Shown here: positions 8,601 through 15,856 of the stretch, piece by piece
Numbering within the stretch: the stretch's first letter is position 1
Layout: each line of letters opens with the position of its first letter
Source of the DNA: Kiritimatiellia bacterium
Lineage (GTDB): Bacteria > Verrucomicrobiota > Kiritimatiellia > RFP12 > UBA1067
Length of the DNA stretch: 58,957 bases
Assembly: GCA_016296065.1 (NCBI GenBank)
Contig: JAEDKA010000018.1
Coordinates: 1-58,957 of the forward strand
Direction of reading: 5' to 3'
Translations under genes and position numbers: made by a program
The notes under the pieces: generated by a model
Databases searched by the model: none
What the model was told of the DNA's origin: nothing
Seen by the model: the letters and a program-made list of their open reading frames with translations, nothing else

Positions 8601-8812
8601 TCGGGGTGTGGCGCAAGACGCGGCACGAGGTGGCGCTTTCGCTAATGGAGGACCAACTGAAGATGTGGAAGGGCCTTGGCGTTGGCTGGGCGCTCTGGAA
8701 TCTGCGAGGGGACTTCGGCGTGCTTGACTCGGGACGCGACGACGTCGCATACGAGGATTTCGGCGGGCATAAGCTCGACCGCCAGATGCTTGAACTCCTG
8801 CAGCGTTACTGA
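5687..8812 (+). CDS. Secreted two-domain glycoside hydrolase, GH97-GH5 fusion
   Basis: 1041 residues. A signal peptide (MKTRLALSIAAAVACIAAFA) precedes a complete GH97 module (about 20-705) with family signatures such as HEAVRPTGLCRTWPNL, GNEAARGTEYES and LVGGPMDYTPGIF. GH97 enzymes are calcium-dependent alpha-glucosidases or alpha-galactosidases. A complete GH5 module follows (about 715-1041) with acid/base E856 in LFNEPKY and nucleophile E971 in VHVGEFGVW. GH5 enzymes cleave beta-linked glucans or mannans. The junction is short, without an obvious linker. The chosen start follows directly on the promoter and begins the signal peptide, whereas an upstream in-frame start at 5621 lies before the promoter. 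With beta-mannosidase and GH36 genes downstream, galactomannan or glucomannan is a reasonable substrate guess. Both active sites look intact. Confidence 0.85.
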   Translation: MKTRLALSIAAAVACIAAFAESLTCASPDGKNALIFALGEKGEPTYSFAYRGRTVVEPSTLGFDIKALGKDAFEGRKPGELRTGFVLAGVERASADETWKPVWGEESEIRDRHEEMLVKLVQKGTGRRMDLRFRVFDDGMGFRYEFPADDDNSVARLVPGENIAPEGKTQPLTHFTIVEERTRFNLPCDATAWWIPADYETQEYRYTKSRVSEIPSLFKGAPDANLSSTLTDFPAVQTALMLRYDNGMLVNIHEAACVDYATMHLRVEGTSFESSLTPDATGAKGWMQTPCKSPWRTLIVGDKGADILASRITLNLNEPCAIEDTSWIHPVKYIGVWWTMITGAKNWAYMPDPSMHAANTTNVMRHIDFAAEHGFDEVLVEGWDIGFEDWFGKEKDAVFDFVTPYPDFDLEGLNKYAHEKGVKLMMYHETSASTRNYERHLDEAYALMNRYGYDTVKAGYVGNILPHGETHYSQWSNNHYLYCIKEAAKRKIMVNQHEAVRPTGLCRTWPNLIGNEAARGTEYESFGGNNADHTTILPFTRLVGGPMDYTPGIFETDLSKICSWKKQRISSTLAGQLALYVTMFSPLQMAADVPESYEKRLDALQFIKDVPCDWDESRYLEAEIGDYVTIVRKAKGKDEWYLGMKADENAHEADIALDFLTPGKTYEATIYADAPDAVYRTETAGNYVIEKRTVSASDRLHLRAAPGGGAAVSFKPVRAARLRGFNLLDMFSVDYTSGTFREEDFELIEKWGFNFARLPIDYRFLVKGRDWKNWTDFDEDALRRLDAAVEMGRRHKVHVQLCLHRIPGYCVNPPAEPTDLFSDPEALRVACLHWKTLAKRYRGVPAAELSINLFNEPKYMEEEKYVAVVEALVAAIREVDAERPIVVDGIGYGRVVPKSLIGKNVGFSWHCYDPFFVTHHKAPWADPSGTSEEPRWPVDGRSPEKWLTEETYDGKGWGEAIASGAPVHVGEFGVWRKTRHEVALSLMEDQLKMWKGLGVGWALWNLRGDFGVLDSGRDDVAYEDFGGHKLDRQMLELLQRY

Positions 8813-8860
8813 GTTGCTGAAAATACAGCAAGATTTCCCCCGCACAGGCGCGAAAATTTA

Positions 8861-8869
8861 TGATATAAT
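8861..8869 (+). promoter_or_regulatory. Extended -10 promoter of the XRE-cupin/acyl-CoA synthetase operon
   Basis: TGATATAAT is a perfect extended -10 (TATAAT at 8864-8869). It is followed 10 nt later by an ATG that opens a 24-codon ORF, and the regulator gene itself starts 180 nt downstream, leaving a long structured leader. Confidence 0.6.
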
Positions 8870-8879
8870 ATTCGGCCAA

Positions 8880-8954
8880 ATGAACAAGTACGCTTTTATT
8901 CGACTTAGCCTTCGACTTAACGGGTGCAGATCCGCTGAGCCGGCGCGCGCATAA
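8880..8954 (+). CDS. Putative 24-residue leader peptide, leaderless
   Basis: ATG at 8880 lies 10 nt after the -10 hexamer and runs 24 codons to TAA at 8954. The peptide begins MNKYAFIRLSLRLNGCRSAE and has four arginines and three leucines, but no run of one amino acid. Codons 17-19 contain the GATCCGC segment (8929-8935), which can pair with the terminator arm downstream. That makes a ribosome-sensing role plausible. It may not be a conserved coding sequence. Confidence 0.35.
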   Translation: MNKYAFIRLSLRLNGCRSAEPARA

Positions 8955-9016
8955 TCAAATGGTCGACTCAAGAGCACTTAAGAAGGCGGATCGCAGGGAA
9001 AATGCGGTCCGCTTTT
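8929..9016 (+). promoter_or_regulatory. Putative transcription attenuator (antiterminator and intrinsic terminator)
   Basis: Terminator: GCGGATCGC (8986-8994) pairs with GCGGTCCGC (9004-9012) with one G-U pair, followed by TTTT and flanked by A-U pairs that lengthen the stem. Antiterminator: GATCCGC (8929-8935) is exactly complementary to GCGGATC (8986-8992). The two structures exclude each other. The first coding gene begins 34 nt after the T-run. This is the layout of classical attenuation, but a riboswitch or protein-controlled leader is equally possible. Confidence 0.5.
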
Positions 9017-9050
9017 CGATTTCAGGGGGCAACAAAAAACGAAAGGCAAC

Positions 9051-9614
9051 ATGAACAAGGAAATCAAGGCTGGCGAGCGCATCCGCGCGTATCGCGAACG
9101 AAACGACTGGAGCGTCTGGGACCTCGCGCAGAAGTCCGGCGTCGAGGAGAAGTTGATCAACGCCATCGAGAAGGGCGAGACGATGCCCGCCCTCGGAGTC
9201 CTCGTGAAGCTCTCCCGCGCGCTCGGTCAGCGTCTCGGCACGTTCATGGACGACCAGTTCAAGCCCGACCCCATCATCACCCGCGCCGCCGACATCGAGG
9301 CGAAGAAGGTCGCGGGCGAGGGAATGAACACGCTCGGCTACGCGAGCCACTCGCTCGCCATCGGCAAGCCCGACCGCCACATGGATCCGTTCCGCATCGA
9401 GTTCGCGGCAGACGGAGTCGACGCCGTTCAGGCGCACGAGGGCGAGGAGCTCATCATCTGCCTCGCCGGAGAGGTCGAGCTCACGTACGGACCCGACAAG
9501 ACAGTCCTGAAGGCCGGCGACACGGCGTACTACAACTCGTGCGTCCGCCACGGACTCCGCGCGCTCAACGGACAGCCCGCGTCGATCTACGGCATCGTGT
9601 TCATGCCGGTTTAA
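9051..9614 (+). CDS. XRE-family regulator with C-terminal cupin domain
   Basis: 187 residues. The N-terminal helix-turn-helix (about 8-65: IRAYRERNDWSVWDLAQKSG, then VEEKLINAIEKGETMP) is followed by a cupin_2 barrel (about 115-185: AHEGEELIICLAGEVELTYG, then LKAGDTAYYNS and VRHGLRAL). Such proteins bind DNA and are thought to sense a small ligand through the cupin pocket. AAAGG precedes the ATG. The next gene, an acyl-CoA synthetase 75 bp downstream, is a recurrent partner of this regulator type in anaerobes, so it probably controls fatty-acid or other carboxylate activation in the same operon. Both lie behind the attenuator at 8929-9016. Confidence 0.85.
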   Translation: MNKEIKAGERIRAYRERNDWSVWDLAQKSGVEEKLINAIEKGETMPALGVLVKLSRALGQRLGTFMDDQFKPDPIITRAADIEAKKVAGEGMNTLGYASHSLAIGKPDRHMDPFRIEFAADGVDAVQAHEGEELIICLAGEVELTYGPDKTVLKAGDTAYYNSCVRHGLRALNGQPASIYGIVFMPV

Positions 9615-9617
9615 ACA

Positions 9618-9672
9618 AGTTGAAAAGTTCAAAGTTCAAGGTTTGAAGTTTGAAGTTCAAAGTTTGAAGTTT
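9618..9672 (+). repeat. Degenerate GTTGAA/GTTTGAA micro-repeat tract (family B)
   Basis: About seven imperfect copies of AAGTTGAA, AAGTTCAA and AAGTTTGAA, in both orientations, fill most of the 75-bp gap between the regulator and the acyl-CoA synthetase. The tract can fold on itself because AAGTTCAA and TTGAACTT-like units alternate. Related tracts are at 33653-33815 and 45040-45305. Confidence 0.7.
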
Positions 9673-9689
9673 AGAATCCAGGGTGTTGT

Positions 9690-11420
9690 ATGTTTAAACT
9701 AACTGATCCATTTGGAACCGCGCCGCGAAAGGCGCCGTTCACGCAGTCCGTCTCGACGGGCGTGCCGTGGCACAACCTGCCTATCACGCGAGAGTACACG
9801 CTCGGGCAGCTCCTCGACCAGACGGTCGCGAGGTGCGGCGAGAACGACGCGGTCGTCTATGCAGACCGCGACTACCGCCTCACGTGGTTTGAGTTCTCCG
9901 AGGAGGTAGACTATGTGGCGAAGGGGCTTATGGCCCTCGGCGTCAAGCGCGGCGAAAAGGTCGCGCTCTGGGCGACGAACGTCCCGCACTGGGTCGTCCT
10001 GATGTTCGCCACCGCGAAGATAGGCGCGATTCTCCTTCCGCTCAACATCAACTACAAGTCCGCGGAGATCGACTTCGCGCTGAAGCAGTCCGACGCGGAG
10101 AACCTGTTCGTCATCGACGGATACCGCGACTGCGACTACATCGAGGTCCTGAACTCGCTCATCCCCGAGCTCAAGGAGTGTCCGCGCGGCGCCTTGAAGA
10201 GCGCGAAGTACCCGCACCTCAAGCGGATGTTCTACTTGGGGCCGAAGAAGCACCGCGGAATGTACTCGCTCAACGAGGTCAAGTCCCTCGCGTGCGAGGT
10301 GACGCAGGAGGAGTACCTCGCGCGCCAGGCGACGGTCGACGTAAACGACGTCGTCAACATGCAGTACACGAGCGGAACGACGGGCTTCCCGAAGGGCGTG
10401 CAGCTCACGCACCGCAACATCGCGAACGACGGATTCTGGATCGGCGCGTGCCAGAACCTCTCCTCGCGCGACCGCGTGTGCATCCCCGTGCCGCTCTTCC
10501 ACTGCTTCGGATGCGTCCTCGGCGTGATGAGCTGCGTCAACCACGGCTCGACGATGGTCTTCCTCGAGAAGTTCGACCCGCTGCTTGTCATGAAGTCGAT
10601 TCAGCGCGAGAAGTGCACGGCGACGTACGGCGTACCGACGATGTACATCGCGATGCTCGACCATCCGCGCTTCAAGGAGTTCGACTTCTCGTCCCTCAGG
10701 ACCGGCATCATGTCCGGCTCCGCGTGCCCGGTGCACCGCATGCAGCAGGCTCAGGACAGGATGTTCATGAAGGAGATCACGAACCCGTACGGGCTCACGG
10801 AGTCCGGCCCCGTGATGACGATGACTCGCTACTTCGAGCCGTCCATCGAGCGCAAGTGCCAGACAATCGGGCAGGCGCTCCCTGGCGTTGAGGTCGCGAT
10901 CATCGATCCCGAGACGCAGGAGCTCGCGCCGATCGGACAGGACGGCGAGATATGCTGCCGCGGCTTCAACACGATGAAGGGCTACTACAAGATGCCCGAG
11001 CAGACGGCGAAGTGCATCGACGAGCGCGGCTGGCTCCACTCCGGCGACATCGGCAGGATGGACGCGGACGGATACTACTACATCACCGGACGCCTCAAGG
11101 ACCTCATCATCCGCGGCGGAGAGAACATCTCCCCGAAGGAGGTCGAGGACTTCATCGGAACGATGCCCGGCGTCAAGGACGTCGCGGTCGTTGGATGCCC
11201 CTCGAAGAAGTACGGCGAGCAGCCTGCGGCGTTCGTGATCCCCGCGGACGGCGTGACGCTCAAGGAAGAGGACGTCGCGGCGTTCTGCAAGGACAAGATC
11301 TCGTGGTTCAAGATCCCGAAGTACGTCCACTTCCTCGACGTCTTCCCGATGACTGCCTCGCAGAAGATACAGAAGTACAAGCTGCGCGAGATGGCCCACG
11401 AACTATGGCCGAACGCATGA
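9690..11420 (+). CDS. AMP-dependent acyl-CoA synthetase (long-chain fatty acid-CoA ligase type)
   Basis: This 576-residue enzyme of the ANL superfamily activates a carboxylate with ATP and then CoA. The P-loop-like motif MQYTSGTTGFPKGVQLTHRN (about residues 223-242), the YGLTESGP motif (around 368) and the hinge motifs GWLHSGDIGRMDADGYYYI and GRLKDLIIRGGENISPKEVE (about 450-485) are all intact. The FadD-like length and order suggest a medium- or long-chain fatty acid, but substrate choice cannot be read from motifs. Cytosolic, with no signal peptide. It follows the XRE-cupin regulator and the repeat tract and is probably cotranscribed. A terminator hairpin follows at 11449. Confidence 0.88.
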   Translation: MFKLTDPFGTAPRKAPFTQSVSTGVPWHNLPITREYTLGQLLDQTVARCGENDAVVYADRDYRLTWFEFSEEVDYVAKGLMALGVKRGEKVALWATNVPHWVVLMFATAKIGAILLPLNINYKSAEIDFALKQSDAENLFVIDGYRDCDYIEVLNSLIPELKECPRGALKSAKYPHLKRMFYLGPKKHRGMYSLNEVKSLACEVTQEEYLARQATVDVNDVVNMQYTSGTTGFPKGVQLTHRNIANDGFWIGACQNLSSRDRVCIPVPLFHCFGCVLGVMSCVNHGSTMVFLEKFDPLLVMKSIQREKCTATYGVPTMYIAMLDHPRFKEFDFSSLRTGIMSGSACPVHRMQQAQDRMFMKEITNPYGLTESGPVMTMTRYFEPSIERKCQTIGQALPGVEVAIIDPETQELAPIGQDGEICCRGFNTMKGYYKMPEQTAKCIDERGWLHSGDIGRMDADGYYYITGRLKDLIIRGGENISPKEVEDFIGTMPGVKDVAVVGCPSKKYGEQPAAFVIPADGVTLKEEDVAAFCKDKISWFKIPKYVHFLDVFPMTASQKIQKYKLREMAHELWPNA

Positions 11421-11448
11421 CGATGCGAATGCCGGTGGCTTCCGGCGG

Positions 11449-11478
11449 CGACCTCGCGCCCTCCGCGCGAGGTCGTTT
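11449..11478 (+). terminator. Intrinsic terminator after the acyl-CoA synthetase gene
   Basis: CGACCTCGCG (11449-11458) pairs perfectly with CGCGAGGTCG (11466-11475) around a 7-nt loop, followed by TTT. The 10-bp GC-rich stem lies 28 nt after the stop codon. Confidence 0.7.
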
Positions 11479-11530
11479 ACTAATGGGATGTACGGTTTTT
11501 AACGAATGGGATGTGCCCGCTTTGTATATT

Positions 11531-11539
11531 TGGTACAAT
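11531..11539 (+). promoter_or_regulatory. Extended -10 promoter before the beta-mannosidase gene
   Basis: TGGTACAAT has TACAAT at 11534-11539, within TATATTTGGTACAATATATG. The gene start is 77 nt downstream, leaving a leader with a short ORF beginning 9 nt after the -10. Confidence 0.6.
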
Positions 11540-11548
11540 ATATGCGCA

Positions 11549-11593
11549 ATGGGAACGAAATGCCCACGCATGGCGTTCACATGTGACGGTTGA
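11549..11593 (+). CDS. Putative 14-residue leaderless upstream ORF
   Basis: ATG at 11549 lies 9 nt after the -10 hexamer, the same spacing as the leaderless starts elsewhere in the window. It encodes MGTKCPRMAFTCDG and stops at 11593, 22 nt before the beta-mannosidase ATG. No terminator is seen between the two. It may be a regulatory uORF or chance. Confidence 0.3.
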   Translation: MGTKCPRMAFTCDG

Positions 11594-11615
11594 ACAAGCA
11601 GATAACGGGAAAAGC

Positions 11616-14012
11616 ATGAAAAAGCAGCTTATTACTTCGATGTTTGTCGTCTCCGCGGCGGTTGCGCTTGCGGTCGACCTTGACCTTGCCGGGACATGGC
11701 GCCTCGAGAAGGCGTCCGAGTCCGACGTGGCATGTCCGATCGCCGTGCCTGGCGGGGTCCATTCCGCGCTGCTCAAGGCGGGGCTCATGAAGGACGCGTT
11801 CTGGGGCCAGAACGAGAAGGACATGCAGTGGGTCGGCCATTCCGACTGGAACATCTCTCGCGAGTTCGAGGTGACGGCGGACTTCCTTGCCAAGAAGGAG
11901 ATCGTCCTCCGTCTCGAGGACTGCGACTGCTTCTGCACTGTTTTCGTGAACGGACAGAACGTCGGCGAGACGACGGACCGCTTCCAGCGCTACACCTTCG
12001 ACGTGAAGCCGTTCCTGAAGGAAGGCAAGAACACGATCGTCGGCAAGTTCAGGAGCCCCGAGAAGGAGGGCGCAAAGCGCCGCGAGGCGAAGGGCCGCGC
12101 GTTCCCGATGTCCAACGTGATGTGGGCGGAGAACCAGTCGTTTGTGCGCAAGGCCGCGTGCCACGCCGGATGGGACTGGGGTCCGGCGGTGCAGGTGATC
12201 GGCTTCTGCGGGACGACCAAGCTCATCGCGACGGACGGTCCGCGCGTCGAGTACGTCTATTCGACGCAGGACTTCAACGACGACTTCACGCACTGCACGC
12301 TCACGATGACGGCGGAGCTTTCCGACGGCACCAAAGTCGAGAAGAAGTTCGAGATCGACAATCCTCCGCTCTGGTGGCCGAACGGCGCTGGTGACCAGAA
12401 GTTCTACACTGCCGAGTTCGAGGCGGCGGGCGAGAAGATCGTCAGGAAGATCGGACTCCGCAAGGTCGAGGTGCTGAACGAGAAGACGGTCAGTGCCTCT
12501 GGCAAGGATGAGCTTTCGCTCGTCTTCCGCGTCAACGGACGCCGACTCTTCATGAAGGGCGCGAACTGGATTCCGTGCTCCGCCTACGAGAACGAGCAGA
12601 CACCGGACCGCTACGCGCAGCTCCTCGAAAGCGCGCGCCAGGCGAACATGAACATGATCCGCGTCTGGGGCGGCGGACAGTACGAGAAGGACTGCTTCTA
12701 CAATCTCTGCGACGAGAAGGGCCTCCTCATTTGGCACGACATGATGTGCTCGTGCGCGGTATATCCGGGCGACGACGCGTTCCTCGGCGAAATCAGGGAC
12801 GAGGTGACGCACCAGCTCAAGCGCCTCAGGGACCACGCGTCGATCGCGATGTGGTGCGGAGACAACGAGTGCCTCGGCGCGATCGGCTGGTTCGATGTTT
12901 CGAGGAAGGATCCCGACTTCTACCGCGGCGAGTGGATCAAGCGCTCGAAGCTTCAGGGAGACCTTGTCGCGAAGTACGATCCGCAGCGTACCTACTGGCC
13001 GTCTTCGCCTTGCTGTGGTCCGGGGGACTTCGGCGACGGATGGAAGGAGGATTCGAAGGGCGACATGCACAACTGGGACGTGTGGCACGAAAACCAGCCG
13101 TTCGCGAAGTACTACGAGTACCATCCGCGCTTCTGCTCGGAATTCGGCTTCCAGTCGTTCCCCTCGATGGAGATCGCCGAGACGTTCGCTTCTAAGGACC
13201 AGATTCTCGCGCGTGGTCCCGACTTTGAATGGCACCAAAAGAACCCCGGCGGCAACGAGCGCATCCGCAAGACATTCGCGCGCTATTTCCGCGAGCCCAA
13301 GGACGTCCCCTCTGAGCTCCTCCTCTCCCAGTTCCAGCAGGCGATGGCAATACAGACCGCGGTCGACGCGTGGCGCGGCGAGCAGCCGCGCTGCATGGGC
13401 ACGCTCTTCTGGCAGCTGAACGACAACTGGCCGGTTGCGTCGTGGAGCTCGATCGAGTACGGCGGCAAGTGGAAGCCGCTCCAGTATCTTGCCAAGCGCT
13501 TCTTCGAGCCCGTGCACGTCACGCTCGCGCCCGACGGGACGGTCAAGGTGATCAACGACACCGACAAGCCAGTTTCCGGCAAGGTTATCGCGGTGCGCTA
13601 TTCGTTCGATGGCAGGATGTTAAGAACCGCCAAGTCTTCCGGGGTAACGGTGCCCGCATGCTCCGCCGTCACACTCGACAAGATCGAGTTGCGGAAGGAC
13701 TGGGTTCTCGAGCTCCGCTTCGGCGACTCCGTAAACTTCCCCGTACGAGCGGCGTACAACGACGTCGAGCTGCCGAAGGCGAACGTCAAGGCGGAGATCG
13801 ACGGCTTCAAGGTGACGCTTACGACGGACAAGGCCGCGTTCTGGGTGTGGATGAACGTGAAGGGCATCCGCGGCGAATTCGACGACAACGCGGTGACGCT
13901 CGTCCCGGGTGAGAAGCGCGTCTTCACGTTTGAGCCCGCCGACAAGTCGACGACTCCCGAGGCGTTCAAGGCCGCGTTCACCGTCACGCATCTCGCCGAG
14001 ATCACGAGGTAG
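11616..14012 (+). CDS. Secreted GH2-family beta-mannosidase
   Basis: 798 residues. The signal peptide MKKQLITSMFVVSAAVALA is followed by an N-terminal jelly-roll (about 20-190), an immunoglobulin-like domain, the TIM barrel (about 300-620) and C-terminal beta domains. The acid/base is E418 in WCGDNECLG and the nucleophile is E509 in CSEFGFQSFPSME. The segments MIRVWGGGQYEKDCFYNLCD and WQLNDNWPVASWSS are typical of beta-mannosidases and not of beta-galactosidases. It would remove mannose from the non-reducing ends of manno-oligosaccharides. In-frame codons extend upstream to 11511, but ATG 11616 begins the signal peptide and lies downstream of the promoter. It fits with GH5 and GH36 neighbours in a mannan-degrading locus. 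Confidence 0.87.
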   Translation: MKKQLITSMFVVSAAVALAVDLDLAGTWRLEKASESDVACPIAVPGGVHSALLKAGLMKDAFWGQNEKDMQWVGHSDWNISREFEVTADFLAKKEIVLRLEDCDCFCTVFVNGQNVGETTDRFQRYTFDVKPFLKEGKNTIVGKFRSPEKEGAKRREAKGRAFPMSNVMWAENQSFVRKAACHAGWDWGPAVQVIGFCGTTKLIATDGPRVEYVYSTQDFNDDFTHCTLTMTAELSDGTKVEKKFEIDNPPLWWPNGAGDQKFYTAEFEAAGEKIVRKIGLRKVEVLNEKTVSASGKDELSLVFRVNGRRLFMKGANWIPCSAYENEQTPDRYAQLLESARQANMNMIRVWGGGQYEKDCFYNLCDEKGLLIWHDMMCSCAVYPGDDAFLGEIRDEVTHQLKRLRDHASIAMWCGDNECLGAIGWFDVSRKDPDFYRGEWIKRSKLQGDLVAKYDPQRTYWPSSPCCGPGDFGDGWKEDSKGDMHNWDVWHENQPFAKYYEYHPRFCSEFGFQSFPSMEIAETFASKDQILARGPDFEWHQKNPGGNERIRKTFARYFREPKDVPSELLLSQFQQAMAIQTAVDAWRGEQPRCMGTLFWQLNDNWPVASWSSIEYGGKWKPLQYLAKRFFEPVHVTLAPDGTVKVINDTDKPVSGKVIAVRYSFDGRMLRTAKSSGVTVPACSAVTLDKIELRKDWVLELRFGDSVNFPVRAAYNDVELPKANVKAEIDGFKVTLTTDKAAFWVWMNVKGIRGEFDDNAVTLVPGEKRVFTFEPADKSTTPEAFKAAFTVTHLAEITR

Positions 14013-14039
14013 GTTCGGCGGCTATAGCTGGCAAGATCG

Positions 14040-14077
14040 TTCGGGCATCCGTTTCGTGCGGGTGCCCGAAACGTTTT
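14040..14077 (+). terminator. Intrinsic terminator after the beta-mannosidase gene
   Basis: TTCGGGCA (14040-14047) pairs with TGCCCGAA (14063-14070), with TTTT shortly after. The loop is 15 nt and GC-rich. It ends just before the next promoter. Confidence 0.6.
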
Positions 14078-14080
14078 GTA

Positions 14081-14091
14081 TTTGGTATAAT
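14081..14091 (+). promoter_or_regulatory. Extended -10 promoter of the alpha-galactosidase/methyltransferase operon
   Basis: TTTGGTATAAT, with TATAAT at 14086-14091. The start codon at 14120 has GGGAGAGG upstream, so this mRNA has a normal short leader. Confidence 0.65.
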
Positions 14092-14119
14092 ATGCGAAAC
14101 CACATAAGGGAGAGGTGTA

Positions 14120-15832
14120 ATGACAACAATCATTCTTGCGGCGGTCGCCGCATTTTCGTTTGGAGACATAGAGGTCGGCTGCGAAGGGCGCGGCGACTGG
14201 AAGGTCTCGCTCGTCCGCGAAGTCGCGGATGACGGCGCGGAGATCGCGAAGGTCACGCTCGAAAGCTCGGAGGCGGCGGTTCCGCCGAAGACATGGCTCG
14301 CCGTGCAGGTTCCGCAGGTCGGGGCGGACTACGTGTGGAGCGTGAACGAGGACGACTGCGGGCTCCGCGCCGACTGGGGTGCGTGGACGCATACCGAGGT
14401 CGCGCATGGAATGCCGGTGTTCGTGTACTTCGACGGAAACGACACGAGCCGTCTGGCCGTGGCCGCAGAAGAGTGCGCGAGGCGACTTTCGTACCTCGGC
14501 GGCATCCGCGAGGAAGGCGATCTCCTCAACATTCGCGTCGAGTGGTTCGTCGCGCCGGAGGCGCCGCTCTCCCGATACGAGACGCGAGTCAGGTTTGACG
14601 CGAGGCAGAAGTACTTCGGCGACGCCGTGAGGGAGTCCGTCAGGTGGATTGAGAAAACAGCGGGCTACGCGCCGTGCGTCGCTCCCGCGGCGGCGTTCGA
14701 TCCGCTCTACTCCAGCTGGTACAACTTTCACCAGGACGTCCACGACAGCGACATCGAGGCGGAACTCGCGATTGCGTCGAAGCTCGGAATGAAGACGTTC
14801 ATCGTGGACGACGGATGGCAGACGGACGACACGAACCGCGGCTACGCATACTGCGGCGACTGGCAGGTCTCGAAGCGCCGGTTCCCCGATATGGCCGCAC
14901 ACGTTAAGCGCGTGCAGGACATGGGCGTCAAGTACATGATGTGGTACTCCGTCCCTTTCGTCGGAACGAAAAGTGCCAACTACGAGCGCTTCCGCGGAAA
15001 GTACCTGGTAGCCGTTGACCACGGCATGGGGGCGGGAGTGCTCGATCCACGCTTCCCCGAAGTGCGCCGATTCCTCGTCGACACGTACGTCAAGGCGGTG
15101 AAGGACTGGAACATCGACGGCTTCAAGCTCGACTTCATCGACGCGATGTACTTCCGCGGACAGGACCCGGCCGTTAAGGACGGCTACGCCGGACGCGACA
15201 TCAAGTCTCTTCCGCTCGCCGTCGACAGGCTCATGACAGAGGTAAAGGCGGCGCTAGAGGCGGTCAAGCCCGGCGTCCTCGTCGAGTTCCGCCAGAGCTA
15301 CGTCGGCCCCGCGATACGCAAGTACGGCAACATGCTGCGCGTGGGGGACTGCCCCGGAAACATGCGCCGCAACCGCTTTGCGATGGCGAACCTGCGCCTC
15401 GCCTCGGGCGCGACGGCCGTCCACTCCGACATGCTGGAATGGAACTACGCCGACACTCCCGACCACGCCGCGCTGTACATCATCAACGCGATGTTCGGCG
15501 TCGTGCAGTACTCGATGATGCTCCGCGACGCGCCGAAGGACCATCTCGCGATGATCGAGAAGTGGATACGCTTTTCGCAGGACCACCGCGACACACTGCA
15601 GAACGGAAGGTTCGTCCCACATCATCCGGAGCTTCAGTATCCGATAATAGAGGCGATCGGGAAGGGCGAGACAGTTGTCGGACTCTACGACGACGGTCGC
15701 GTTGTGGACGTGCGCGAAGGGACGCGCACCTTCGTAATGAACGCATCCGGCAAGGACTCGTTTGTTGTCCGCCGCGGCGGGAAGATTTTCGAGGTCAACT
15801 GCAAGTCGGGCGACTGGGTCGAAGTGAAGTAG
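14120..15832 (+). CDS. GH36-type alpha-galactosidase, probably exported
   Basis: 570 residues. A short hydrophobic N-terminus (MTTIILAAVAAFSFG) may act as a signal sequence. The catalytic barrel carries VDDGWQTDD (around residue 231), the nucleophile D338 in GFKLDFID and the likely acid/base D410 in MLRVGDCPGN, all diagnostic of GH36 and related GH-D clan enzymes. It is shorter than classical 700-residue GH36 proteins because the N-terminal beta domain is reduced. The predicted role is release of alpha-galactosyl side chains, for example from galactomannan or raffinose-type sugars. Together with GH2 and GH5 activities nearby, it completes a plausible galactomannan pathway. The methyltransferase gene follows after 24 bp. 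Confidence 0.8.
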   Translation: MTTIILAAVAAFSFGDIEVGCEGRGDWKVSLVREVADDGAEIAKVTLESSEAAVPPKTWLAVQVPQVGADYVWSVNEDDCGLRADWGAWTHTEVAHGMPVFVYFDGNDTSRLAVAAEECARRLSYLGGIREEGDLLNIRVEWFVAPEAPLSRYETRVRFDARQKYFGDAVRESVRWIEKTAGYAPCVAPAAAFDPLYSSWYNFHQDVHDSDIEAELAIASKLGMKTFIVDDGWQTDDTNRGYAYCGDWQVSKRRFPDMAAHVKRVQDMGVKYMMWYSVPFVGTKSANYERFRGKYLVAVDHGMGAGVLDPRFPEVRRFLVDTYVKAVKDWNIDGFKLDFIDAMYFRGQDPAVKDGYAGRDIKSLPLAVDRLMTEVKAALEAVKPGVLVEFRQSYVGPAIRKYGNMLRVGDCPGNMRRNRFAMANLRLASGATAVHSDMLEWNYADTPDHAALYIINAMFGVVQYSMMLRDAPKDHLAMIEKWIRFSQDHRDTLQNGRFVPHHPELQYPIIEAIGKGETVVGLYDDGRVVDVREGTRTFVMNASGKDSFVVRRGGKIFEVNCKSGDWVEVK

Positions 15833-15856
15833 TCAACGAGAAAGGAGTCTGAGGCA

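Noticed and set aside
8814..8831. Terminator after the GH97-GH5 gene
   Set aside because: TTGCTG/CAGCAA forms only a 6-bp AT-containing stem without a T-run, too weak to call.
8955..9050. Known riboswitch class before the XRE-cupin gene
   Set aside because: I could not match the leader to the conserved core of SAM, SAH, TPP, cobalamin, glycine, lysine, FMN or preQ1 riboswitches. Only the terminator/antiterminator pairing is supported.
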